Of a stretch of 64,000 nt of DNA, positions 34,569-45,615 are shown piece after piece. The translations under genes were made by a program, and so were the position numbers. Below the pieces are notes generated by a model. That model ran no database searches. It saw nothing but the letters and a program-made list of their open reading frames with translations, and had not been told where the DNA came from. The DNA is taken from NCBI RefSeq assembly GCF_035222275.1, contig NW_026946360.1, positions 1,054,001 through 1,118,000 on the forward strand, read 5' to 3'. Each line of letters starts with the position of its first letter. Within the stretch, counting starts at the first letter, position 1. The DNA is from Podospora bellae-mahoneyi. Lineage: Eukaryota; Ascomycota; Sordariomycetes; Sordariales; Podosporaceae.

Positions 34569-34580
34569 CATATATAGATA
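34569..34580 (-). promoter_or_regulatory. TATA-rich core promoter of SDR gene
   Basis: The minus strand reads TATCTATATATG about 90-100 nt before the SDR start codon. It shares the pattern CTGGGTATAT with the feruloyl esterase promoter, probably by chance. Confidence 0.35.
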
Positions 34581-34915
34581 TACCCAGAGCGCTGGGCTCA
34601 GTGCCCTGGAAATTGTTCAAGGGCCCCCACGGATGGTACTTTATCTTATCTGACGTCACGATTTTGGCCGAATACTCCTTAAGAAGTAATGTACACTAGG
34701 CCGATTGCTGTTGTTATTATTCGTTGTGGCAAAACTTCAAAACTCTTGTAGCCCAGGCATCATTCCGGTGTATTGCATTCTTGTGTTTATCGTGTCCAGT
34801 TCCCATCTGGAACTTCAATTCACATGCCGCAATTGCTCGTATCCTGACTTGCATCCACCTCCAATAGCCATTCTCATCTGCACTACGTTGCTTACTTGTG
34901 TTGCCGTAAAGTGAA
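34581..34915. other. Intergenic between SDR and split-barrel protein genes
   Basis: Short AT-leaning space; no feature recognised. Confidence 0.35.
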
Positions 34916-35759
34916 TCAATGCTGAAACGTGCTCTCCAGACTCTTCAAAAGCTCGCCAAACACGGGCTGCAAAAATACGGTGGCGAAGGAGGCAATGACT
35001 GCCACAAGGGCAAGATGCAGTACTCCAAACGACAGCTGTTTCCGTGTCCTCTGCCCTCCATGTGTGGCGCCAGCACCTACCATCTTGGTGAGAGGTACGA
35101 TCCCGTCTTCCTTGGCTGTCTTTCTGGCAATGTCTAAGCCTGGCAAACCATCTACACTTTCCGAATTCTTGAGCGCCCAGTACCTTTTTTTCGTCAAAAA
35201 CACTTTAAAACTGTTACGGAAAGAGGTGCGCTTACTTCTCCATGCTCTCCTTGGAATCTCCCTTGTCAAACCTGTCGGCCTTCCTCGCAAAGAATTCGTT
35301 CAAGGTTGTTCGCCAATCTTTGAATTCGAAATAAGGGACAGAGAAGCCACAACTGCTCCCAACCTGGTGCACATGGACAAGAATTATGCTTCTTGCTCCG
35401 GGAAGGAGCCTGACCTCGTGCTTTTTGACAAAAGTATTGAAGGAGTCTGTTCCATTTTCGAGCACTGTGCCGTGGCCGAACAGGCGGACGATGCGTGGTG
35501 GCCCTTCAAATGCGTTGAACATGACGGTTATCCGTCCGTTATTCTTTTCGTACAGATGTGATATGGTCTCATTGCCGGAACCACTGAGATCCAGGTACCA
35601 GAAAGTCTTGGTGTCGAGGATGCCGAAATAGGGGCCGCCTTTAGGAGATACGTTGACATGTCCTTCCGGCGACAGAGGGGCGGTGGCCACCCAAAACACT
35701 TTTTGGGCGCGTATCCATTTGACAAGCGACTCGGGAATTGTTTCGTAAAACTGCCCCAT
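34916..35759 (-). CDS. Pyridoxamine 5'-phosphate oxidase-like split-barrel protein with C-terminal membrane helix
   Basis: 263 aa from exons 35236-35759 and 34916-35183; intron 35184-35235 (gtaagc..aaag) joins SKESMEK to YWALKNSESVDGLPGLD. The split-barrel motifs are VFWVATAPLSPEGHVNVSPKG, LDLSGSGNETISHLYEN-like, RITVMFNAFEGPPRIVRLFG and the end IDGLPG-like SVDGLPGLD. These proteins bind FMN or F420-like flavins; several reduce or oxidise small molecules. An extra C-terminal hydrophobic helix (LHLALVAVIASFATVFL, about 230-250) anchors it to a membrane, an addition to the standard fold. The start MGQFYETIPESL is the usual family start; upstream Mets are less likely. Confidence 0.85.
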
Positions 35760-36362
35760 TGTGAACATGCAATGTGATGACAAGGATATAGAACCGCAAA
35801 GGTGGAAACCAAACGGTGGGCACGGCTGACCACAGGTGTTCCTGATCGAGGGACCGTAAATCAGGTAGTTTACCAGCGGCGGTAAGTTAGAGGGACCGTG
35901 GTGCTATAAGAGTTTGAACAAGCGCGGAGAGAATGAAGATAAAACAACCATTACAGAGCTGGAATAATATGAGCGGACAGCGGGAGCTGTTTGGATATTG
36001 ATAGCGATGAATCACATTGCGACATCGCAGGCAGACATACCCTCTAGTAAGACGGAGCAACCTGGAAGGCCTGCCCAAGTGCAACCCAATAATAGGCCGC
36101 TAAGAGCCGCCTGCCCACATGGTCCTGGACCACTGGATGCAACGTCATCACTCAGCCCTAACCCTGGGCGGTACGGTCTCGTCCCAAAATCAGAGAATGG
36201 CTATCGATAAGGCGGGTGATGGGAGCGGGGTTGCGCTGCGTACCACTTTGACATCTGCCCAACGACACAAACAGTGATAACCCGATCTCGAAACGACAGC
36301 AAAAGTCATAACCCTTCAGCATCTCATTAAGCATCTTTACCTGCTTCAAGACTCGGGCCGCG
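35760..36362. other. Divergent promoter region
   Basis: 603 bp between the split-barrel protein and the proline-rich zinc-motif protein. No clear element. Confidence 0.4.
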
Positions 36363-38906
36363 ATGAAGAGCTTTCTCCTCGGCCTGGCCGGCAAGCCATC
36401 ACCGGAACCAGAGCCTGCCCGGCCGGCGCAAGCTCCCGCTCTCAAAAGTGGGACTGACCTGGCCGATACGATCACCGAAGGCATCAAAAAGCTTTCCACA
36501 TCAGACCGGCAAAATGATTCTCAAAACGAGCCGGCAGCTAGCAATAGCCAAGATGAAGCCGCAAAAACAAGGACGGCCTCACCAGACGACCAGGAGGATT
36601 GGAGCTCGGGTGACGAGACGGTCGTCGAGCAGACAGTTGCACATCCCAAGCAGGACATGATTGACCACATCATGAAGAGCTTGTGTACTTCCCTCGACAC
36701 CAAAATCACTGAGTTGACTCAGTTCGCCAGTCTCGCCAAAACTGAGAAGGCATTCAGTGTCGCCGACTTGCCAGCAGCTCCCAAGAAGGGAAAGACACCT
36801 ACGGCGGACAAGCCTCGAGAGCAGCAGGAAGCCAAAGAGACTCTGAAGGAGGAAAAGAAGAGCACCAAGGAGGAGGAAGTACCCAAGCCTATGAAGCTCT
36901 CTGACCTGTCCAAATCGAAGAAGCCAACCTCAACGTCTGCAGCTCCTCCTCCACCTCCTGCCCCAGCCCCCGGTGCTGAGCCTGAACAAGACTTTGCCTC
37001 GCTCATGCTAACTGCCAAATCTCAACCCTCTGCGGCCTCACCTAGTTTCCCGGCCACCTCTTTTGGCGCATTGCAGTTGGCGAGCATGCCGTTTATGGCC
37101 TCGGTCATGACGAATTTCCCTCAAATCGAACCTTCATCTACTCAGCGGCCTTCCCAAAGCTTTTCTCGTTCCATCAGACCGACGCAAACGCCAGCACCAT
37201 ATATTGCACCAGCCCCAAGCTTGCCTCTATCTCCGGCCCCTTCGCCGCCAGCAGGGGATCATCCATCACCACCATCCTCTGCAAAAAGGAATGCCAAGCG
37301 ATCATTGGATGACGAGCTGCAAGGGCCAAAAGCAGCTGATTTGCAGCCTCACTTTGGTCATGAAGAGGTCTATGCACGCAAAATTTCGGGTATTTCGGCT
37401 CCTTTTGGGTTTGGCCGTCCCAGTCCGAGAGCGCCTACTGTATCCTCACAGATGCCACAGTCGCGACAACTTCATACGGCTCCGCAACCTCGCGCACCCA
37501 ACTTCCCACCAGGGCTGCCTGCTGCGTCTAGATCGATCCCCAGTGTCGACTCTTTCTTTAACGCCCCTCAACTTCCGAGAGATTCGTTTATTCCAGAGCA
37601 AGAATTATCTCCCAAAACGGTAGGTGATGTTGCTACGCATGCTACTGCAAGGCGGCATCTCAGTGAAGCCGAGGTGGAGCCACCCGAAGACCACGACGGG
37701 AGACGCAAAAAGGCACGGCGAGCCACGTCTGATAGCCCCGCCGGGCTGATGAGAAGCGGAAACAAGTTTGCCTGTCCCTACTTCAAGCGGAACCCTCGCA
37801 AATATCAGAAATGGACGTCTTGCCCGGGCCCGGGATGGGAGGAAGTTCATCGAGTCAAGTATGTAGTTTCCTCGACGTCGATTTCGTGGTGTCTTTATTA
37901 ACCAGACAGCAGGACTCATCTTTACAGACGACACAGGCTCCCAATCCAATGTCCTCGTTGTTGGGACACCTTTGAGGAAGATACTATTCTTCAAAATCAT
38001 CTCCAACAGGACCCGCCGTGCACCATGCAGCAAAACAGGATTCCACACGAAGGCTTCACCAAGGATCAGGAAAAGAAATTGCGAAGTCGCAAAAAGGCCC
38101 AGCCAAACATGACGGATGAAGATAAATGGGTTGAGATCTACATGATCCTGTTTCCAGACGATGATCCGGACTCTGTCCCCACACCATGTCTGTGAACCCC
38201 CTCGACCAAACTCCGTGCCGAGTTCTCGCGCTGACAGGTCACAGACTACGATGACCAGGACGACGATAACGCTACCCCTGCCTCGGGCTTGGGTTCTGGT
38301 TCGAGCGATCTGGAGGATTATGCAACGTTTCTCAGAAGAGAAATGCCAACTCTTGTTCGTCGTGAGCTCGAGGTGCTCTTTCAAAACGAATCCCGAGATG
38401 TTGAGGACAGACTTCGATCCAAGGTGGAAGACATCATGGTCGGTCTCCAACCAAAGCTAATGAGCCTTTACCGCCAAAGCCAAATGCCACTCAGCGAATA
38501 TGGTCCGCCGCAGGACATTCCTCAATTGCAAATCCCGACAGATCAACCAGCGCAGTGGGATACTTTGAGCAGCAGCGATCTCGCCACCCCTGCCATGTCG
38601 ACTGGCACCGGAACAAGCATTGACCTGGGCACAGGGATGCATCCGACGTCCCCATATCAGCAAATGGCCGGCGGGGAGGGATTTGATTCTACCAATCTCG
38701 ACTACAGCTCATTAGCAGGTCTCGAGTGGGATGGAAACCAGCTGCACTCCAGCACTGGCTATCAGTTTCAACAGCAGGCCCAGAACCTGAATTGGGATCA
38801 AGAGTTCAACAAGTTGCTCAGCCCTGTGGTGTATGCTCCGCTTAATGGAGAACTCAATTTTGCCACTGGGTTTCAGGGAAACTTTCAAGGTTCATACCAG
38901 GGGTAA
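36363..38906 (+). CDS. Proline/serine-rich protein with C-terminal Cys/His (C2H2-like) zinc module
   Basis: 805 aa from exons 36363-37858, 37928-38187 and 38245-38906. Intron 1 is gtatgt..acag. Intron 2 runs gtctgt..cacag; the upstream acceptor (gacag at 38237) would break frame. Residues 1-480 are disordered: charged (EEKKSTKEEEVP), then Pro-rich (APPPPPAPAPG). The ordered part (about 495-575) has FACPYFKRNPRKYQ, VKRHRLPIQCPRCWDTF and HLQQDPPC, the Cys/His pattern of a fungal zinc-finger family found mostly with Het or kinase-like proteins. The tail is acidic then Gln/Ser-rich. Function unknown; nuclear or scaffold role is a guess. Confidence 0.82.
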
Positions 38907-39274
38907 GGGTGGTGAAAACATGACCGGAAAACTTTGGGTCAATGGTTATGAGTTATGACAGCCTTTCTGTATTCTTGTCTGGTGATGAATGATCAATAGC
39001 TGAAGAAATACAACAGCGTAAATTTCCTATTTGAGTAGCTCGGGGTCGCATTGCCAGTGTCTTGCTGGTAGCGAAATAGCCGCCGGATATACTACCTTGC
39101 CTTGGTGCCGCGTGAAGCATTCAGCTAGCACATGGTTGATATTTGTGTCTAGCAATGCTCCCGCTGTGGAACCACTATGGACAGATTGCACTTCTGATAT
39201 TTGATAACAATATCCTATCCAGCCGCTCGTGTCTTCGTGTCTATTGAATTTCACCTGACATCAAGCAAGTCACA
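38907..39274. other. Intergenic, nothing recognised
   Basis: Space between two plus-strand genes; no feature recognised. Confidence 0.35.
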
Positions 39275-40637
39275 ATGGCACTCTCAAGCATCTTATCTCT
39301 TGTCCTTCTAGCATCGGCAGGCAAGGCGAAACAAACAACAGCAGCTGGGTTTCCCTCTGAAAAACAGCAATGTCCTCATCATCCAGCAGGCCGCTTGGAA
39401 ACAGCTGCGCTGCTACCGGTTTGTCCACTTCCAGGGCACATTGGCGTCTTGTCCGATGAAAGCTCCAATGTCATCGCGTGGGACTACCCACCCAAGTGCA
39501 TTTCACCTCCAGCAAAGGACAATACAACCGTCCCAAGAATCGACTGCCTGTTCACTTCGACCACCTTTCGCAATGGCCACGGCATCAGCTTGGTTTCTTC
39601 CACACTGACAACATCTCATATTGTCGGTGTTGGCTCATTTGATGATGAGGCCCCTCCGCTTGGGGTGCAGCGCCGCGAGAATCTCGGTCCTGCCTACGAG
39701 ATTGTCCCGGTGGAAGGAAAAGGGTTGGGTGTTGTTGCCAAGCGCAAGATCAAGCGTGGAGAGATTGTCATGTCTGACTACCCTTCCCTACTTATTGGGA
39801 CAGGCTTCTTGGGCACCGCACAGCCCCATCATAGGAGACGGATGCTCAAGCAAGCAATCAACCAGCTTCCCGATAAATTGAGGTCCAAGGTCAGGGGTTT
39901 GTCGAGAGGAGCAGAAAAGTACGAGGTGGACGCCATCTTGGGACCGAATGCCAATACGGTCATGATTGGAGAGCAAGACGGGGAGCAAATGCATGTCGGC
40001 CTATTTGCTGAGGCTGCGAGGATAAACCATGGCTGCAGACCAAACGTTCACTCGAGGTTCTCGGAGAGGAGGTTGACAATGGAGATCATGGCTCATGTAG
40101 CCATCCAGCCGGGAGATGAGATCTTGATGAGCTGTAAGTACTGGACTATAGGCAACACACATGCATATTGCTAACTGATATGTGATAGATGTGCCCATCA
40201 CAACTGTCCGTGATGAAAGACGAAAGTATCTCAAAGACCATTGGGGGTTTGACTGCAAGTGTCAACTGTGTACTGGTACGAAGAATGAGATTGAGGAGTC
40301 AGAGTTCTATCGACGCCGCCAAAAGAGTCTCAAGGAGAGTATTGAGAGCGCGCGTGCCGAAGGGTTCTTCAAGGATGCCATTGTCATGAGCGGCGAGTGG
40401 CATGAGTTTAGCGAGTGGGACATGGTTCCCCCCCTTGCGCCTGAGTACCATGATAGCCTGGCAAACTTGCATTACGCAAATGGGGATTTGTTCAATGCGA
40501 CAAGATATGCGAGGATGGCATATGATGGGTGGGTGAGGTTTGGCAGTGTGGATGATGAAAAGTTGGAGCATTCGAGAACGGTGCTGGCAAAGATTGAAAA
40601 GGAGTTTGAGAAGAGTTTGAAGTTTGAGAATGACTAA
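39275..40637 (+). CDS. SET-domain protein with secretory-type N-terminus
   Basis: 435 aa from exons 39275-40133 and 40189-40637; intron 40134-40188 (gtaagt..atag) joins ILMSC to YVPITT. The N-terminus (MALSSILSLVLLASAGKAK) looks like a signal peptide, followed by a Cys-containing segment (CPLPGH, KCISPP, IDCLF). The SET domain (about 140-300) has YEIVPVEGKGLGVVAKRKI, RINHGCRPN, and post-SET DCKCQLC. SET proteins methylate lysine or act on other targets. The SmyD-like split typical of fungal 'SET domain 5' proteins is suggested by this plan; the predicted export is unusual for a methyltransferase. C-terminus is TPR-like (YHDSLANLHYANGDL). Confidence 0.85.
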
Positions 40638-41161
40638 CAACCAGGCGTGTATATTCTTTGGTTGAGATTTAAAATTTCATTCTTCTTGTCTGTTTGTTGA
40701 TCACCGGAGCCAAAAGTCGTCGCCGAAAGAGAACCACAAAGCCCAGCCACACAGTTTGGTTGTCCACCACATCGGCTTATTACAGGAATACCTGTGTCGA
40801 TCATCACATTTGTAAATATACCTTCCTAATAGACAAATCCCATGCATCGGTTCCGGCACCGGAGGCACGGGACAGATGCAAGAGGGGTTACATTGGTAGC
40901 TCAGCTCTACTTTACGTGTATCGAAAGTGACAGAGGCGACCATTGTGTACAACCCTCATGATTCTACAAATAGCTTATGGCCTATGCTGGCTTGGTATGT
41001 GCCCTGCCATTGTTGCAATAAGCTTACAAGATCATGGTGTAAGCCACGGGGTACTTGGGGAATGGTCCTAACGCCATGTATAAGGAGCTGATGCACAGGG
41101 CTTATTTGTCACAGCATCTCACAACTGGAACTCAGTGGAGAGCCGACTTGAAAATTTCAGC
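40638..41161. other. Intergenic, nothing recognised
   Basis: Space between the SET gene and the FAD oxidase gene; no feature recognised. Confidence 0.35.
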
Positions 41162-43152
41162 ATGTGGTCTGTTACTGCGATAATCACTGCCACGCTTTTC
41201 GCGCAGGTGGCAATAGGTCAACCTCCGAATGACTCCCACTTTTCAGATGTCGACATCGACACTGTGGCTTCAGGGATCTTGGGCAACCGAGGACCATCCA
41301 CCAAACCAACATCGCGTTGCAAAGCCTTCCCCGGAGAAACCGCGTGGCCATCTGTTTCGGATTGGGCCAGTTTGAATCGCACTCTAGGTGGGGTTTTGCT
41401 CAACCCTTCCCCCCCAGCCTCGGTGTGCTATCCGACTTCAGCAAGCTTCAACACCACGGCATGCAACTTTTTGTTTAATGGTGCTAGTCAAAGCACTTTC
41501 TGGTTTGATGATCCGGTCACTGTTCAAGGGACCTGGCCTCAGGGTTTGACATGCCCCCTCGTGAGGAACCCTCAAGCTAATGCCACCTGTACGAGGGGAG
41601 GTTATCCTGTTTACGTGGTCAATGCTACACAACCAAAGCATGTTCAGTCAGCGGTGAATTTTGCAAGAGAAAGGAACGTTCGGCTGATAATCAAGTATGT
41701 TTACTTGGCCGTCCTGCATCTGTGTCTGTGCCTCCTGCTGACTGACGCATGGAAACACGGGTCATGACTTTCTTGCTCGCAACATCGGTGCGGGATCTCT
41801 GAGCATCTGGACCCATAATCTGAAAGGTTTTGAGTTCATATCAGATTATAAGCAACCCGGAGGACGTTACCGAGGTCCTGCTGCGTGGGTTGGCGCTGGA
41901 CTACAGGTCTATGACGCGTTTAGATATGCACTGGCGCACAACATCACTCTACCTGCTGCTTCTTGTCTAACAATTGGGTCTTACGGAGGTTGGATATCGG
42001 GTGGAGGCCACTCCCCTTTATCATCCAAGTATGGCCTAGGAGTAGACCAGGTTTTGGAGCTCAAGGTTGTGACGGCCGACGGAAAATATGTTACGGCAAA
42101 CCCGACCAAAAACGAGGATCTGTTCTTTGCTTTGCGAGGTGGTGGAGGCAGTGAGTGTTTTTCGTCTGCTGTACAAAGTATGCCACCGAAGCTAACAGAC
42201 AAACCAAGGCACATATGGAGTGATAACCTCGGCCATTGTGAAAGCCCATCCTGCCATCAATCTGACCATCGCGTCCTTCAACTTCAATCTTGGCAACACA
42301 CCTTCTTCGAGCCCATCCTCAAATCCAACCATTACCAACAGCACTGCGTTTTGGCTAGGCTTCAACGCTATCTTTGCTTTTGCAATTCCTGTTGTAGATG
42401 CAGGGGGTTATCTCTGGACAAATGGACTGCCTTCTGGTCCTGGATTCGCCATGCAAATCCAGGTGCAGATGCCGGGCTTGTCTCCAGGTGAAGCACTTGC
42501 TTTTACTCAACCTCTCCTGGATGAGCTGAACGGCCTTGGGATACCTGTTGCAAACATCACCGTCCGCACTCAGGTTTACAGCAGCCAATCGTCGACCGGA
42601 GCAGGCGGTGCTCCGGGTGCAGGTGGATATTTTGCTTCTCGTCTGTTCCCGCGGGCGGCATACGTTGATCCTGTCCTATTCTCCAAAGCCATGAACGCCT
42701 CACGAGTACTGGTTGAAGCGGGGTATACGTTTCATGGACTCAACATGGCTCCCACGCTCGAAGCAGCAGGCCACCCTTACCCAGCAGGCGTCAACCCCGT
42801 ATGGAGAGAAAGTGTCATGCACGCTGACATATTCGGATTCAGCAAGCTCAATCTTGGAACAGCCACTGATGAGCAGGTCATTGCAGCCCAACTTGCTCTA
42901 ACACAACTGATGGAGCCCCTCAAGGCGGCAACGCCAGGGGGAGGGAGCTACCTCAACGAAGGGGATCCTCATGAGCCGAACTGGCAACAGTCATTCTATG
43001 GGGACAATTATTCAAAGCTTGTCAGGGTGAAGAAGACTCGAGATCCTTGGGGTGTATTTTGGGCGCCGACCACCCCGGGAAGTGAAGAGTGGAAGATTGA
43101 GGGAGAAGGGGGGCTTTTGTGGAGGCAGAATGGTCGACTTTGTAAAGTGTAA
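41162..43152 (+). CDS. Secreted berberine-bridge-type FAD-linked oxidase, first intron acceptor abnormal
   Basis: 624 aa if spliced as 41162-41694, 41753-42150 and 42209-43152. Signal peptide [19 protein letters not shown]. The FAD domain has [20 protein letters not shown] (His for the 8-alpha flavin link), [22 protein letters not shown] and GGGSTYGVITS; the C-terminal BBE motif is [18 protein letters not shown]. Intron 2 (42151-42208, gtgagt..caag) is normal. Intron 1 (41695-41752) starts gtatgt and has a branch-like CTGAC, but ends in GG where AG is expected; no AG occurs before 41808. The start at 41162 is the first ATG; an upstream GTG frame is not a likely start. The gene may be inactive or use GT-GG splicing. 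Substrate unknown (oligosaccharide or alkaloid types both occur). Confidence 0.8.
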
Positions 43153-43831
43153 AGGTGTCAATGTTTGGAACATTGTTTGTTTATTGCGGCATGCTCTTCG
43201 AGGGAAACAATTCGAAGATAGGTACCCACTCCACATGAGTGAAGGTGAAGAAGCTGAACTTGACCAGACTCTGGTGTTTACCGACATGGTATTTCATCTC
43301 TGAGTTTTCCTCAACTGTCTCCAACCCAGGAGGTGCATTTGGCCGAAGGATTGGCCAATCAATCTTCTCATCCGTCCCACCTGCATTACGTCCTTGGCGA
43401 CGATGCAACGCGATTGACACGTGCAGAAGATTGTGTATTTAATTGACCGTAGCATTCTCTGAGCTTATCCTTGCAAATGGAACCGTCCGCTCTCCGTCCC
43501 CCACCTCGGGTATACCGGGCTAGATTGGAAAAGGAAACAGCTCAATCGTCGTCGATATATGTGGGAATGATGTGGCAGGGAGACATGCCGATAACGCTGC
43601 GAATGCTCATTTTATTGGATTCCGTGTAGACGGCCCTTGCCATCGGGGAGGAAGAGATGGAAACTCCAAGACGCAGCAAAACCGAGACCCCGGAAAGATG
43701 GATGCAACTCTGTCTTGTGCAAGCACGTGGCAAGGACTCGCCTTGTTCATAAAGATCATCTCCCCGCTCCCACCCAGACGTGATAGTTACTCGCCCCAGG
43801 TACCTTATTTCACCTGTGCCAAACCACCACC
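43153..43831. other. Intergenic, nothing recognised
   Basis: Between the FAD oxidase and the GDPD gene; no feature recognised. Confidence 0.35.
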
Positions 43832-45152
43832 ATGGCGACCTTCCAGAAGCTTGCGATCCTTTGCCTCGGTGCTTCCACTGTGCTTGCCGCCCCTAGCGAC
43901 AGCCACAATGGCAAGAAGACACCTAAGGTGTCGCCCATCAAGCAGATCTCTCTCGGACCGCGCCCCTACTGGCTCGTGGATCAGATGGACGAGGGGCCTC
44001 TCAAGAAGAAGCTCGCCTCTTGTTCAGAGAAGAGGATGAAGCCCAGTGACTGGAGCATTTCTCACCGTGGCGGTGGCACCCTTCAGTTCCCGGAGCATAC
44101 CTACGACTCAATTATTGCTGGTGTCAGTGTTGCCCATTCAGCCCTTAGGAAGAAGCTGTCTAACTCGAGCCCCTAAACAGACCAGAATGGGAGCAGGCAT
44201 TCAGGAATGCGATGTCACCTTCACCAAAGACCTTCAACTCGTCTGCCGCCATGCCCAATGTGACTTGCACACCACAACCAACGTCGTTTCTCTCCCTGAA
44301 CTTAATGCCAAGTGCACCACCCCCTTTCAGCCTGCGTCTGGGGACAGGCCTGCTAAGGCCAAGTGTTGCACTTCGGATTTCACTTTGGCAGAGATCAAGA
44401 CGCTTTGTGCAAAGATGGACGCCTCGGATCCGAAAGCAACAACCCCGGAGGAGTATCTTGGTGGCACAGCAAGCTGGAGGACCGACCTCTACGCCAAAAC
44501 CTGCAGCGAGGTGCCTACTCTCAAGGAATTCATCTCTCTGGTGGACGATCTCGGTCTCAAGTTCACGCCTGAGTTGAAGGCCCCCGAGGTGCCCATGCCC
44601 TTCAATGGCGGCAACTACACCCAGGCGGCCTATGCCCAACACATGATTGATGAGTTCAAGGCGGCCGGTATCAAGCCAGAGAGGGTGTGGCCACAATCTT
44701 TTGTGTATGAGGATGTCCTGTACTGGCTAAAGGCTGAGCCAAAATGGGGAAAGCAAGCCGTGTTGCTGGACGAGAGCGGCGATGAGCCAGGTACATTCCC
44801 CTCTGCTGTCGCGAGGCTCAAGGAGTACAAGAAGGCCGGTGTTAGGATTGTCGCTCCTCCTCTGCCCTACTTGGTCACCGTTGATAAGAAGGGGAAGATT
44901 GTGCCCAGCAGCTATGCCATCGAAGCCAAGAAACAGAAACTCGACATCATTACGTGGAGCTTGGAGAGGAGCGGTTGGCTTGGTGACGGCAGCGGAGGAG
45001 GATATTACTATGCAAGCGTGGCCAATGTGACCAACGGCGAGGGAGATGTGTACAATCTGTTACATGTGTTGGCTCAGGATGTGGGAGTCATTGGCGTCTT
45101 TTCTGATTGGAGCGCCACGGTCACATACTATGCCAATTGCTTCGGCCTGTAG
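43832..45152 (+). CDS. Secreted glycerophosphodiester phosphodiesterase
   Basis: 420 aa from exons 43832-44122 and 44181-45152; the intron 44123-44180 (gtcagt..acag) is phase 0 and joins DSIIAG to [14 protein letters not shown]. Signal peptide [19 protein letters not shown]. The active-site elements are [15 protein letters not shown] (His, Arg, Glu), ECDVTFTKD and VCRHAQCDL (metal ligands and His). The TIM barrel continues with [24 protein letters not shown], and [19 protein letters not shown]. Such enzymes release glycerol-3-phosphate from phosphodiesters and help in phosphate scavenging. A donor four bases upstream would shift frame, so gtcagt was chosen. Confidence 0.9.
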
Positions 45153-45615
45153 TCGAAGCAACATACACGAGTATGAGCGAATTTGATCATATCTACATGT
45201 GCCTACTATTTTTGAGCCGTTCCATGTTCCTGTGATCACAGCTCGCCATCGACCGTCAGCCCAACTTTATTTGATATTATCAATTGGTCTGTTGAGAAGC
45301 TCAGCCTATCATGTTCAAGATCAGATGGAAAAGAACCTACTGTAGATACATGTACCTATGGACCCAAGGAGGAATATAAACCAAGATCTTGACGCCAGTC
45401 AGGCTCGCCGCTTGATGGCCTGGTGACCAATGCTCAGGCTATAACAGCTCTTGGAATAAAAAGACCAATGAGAATGGGCTCAAGAACAGGCAGCTTCTTG
45501 GTGTGGGGTAAAAAGCAGACGTCTGCCTTCTGAGCCGTGTTAGAGGTAGTATAAGGAGACCACTCATTCCTCGACACAAGCTCTCAATATTACATCCAAC
45601 TTCAACCTCAACAAC
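45153..45615. other. Intergenic, nothing recognised
   Basis: Upstream region of the broken AAA ATPase copy; no element recognised. Confidence 0.35.
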
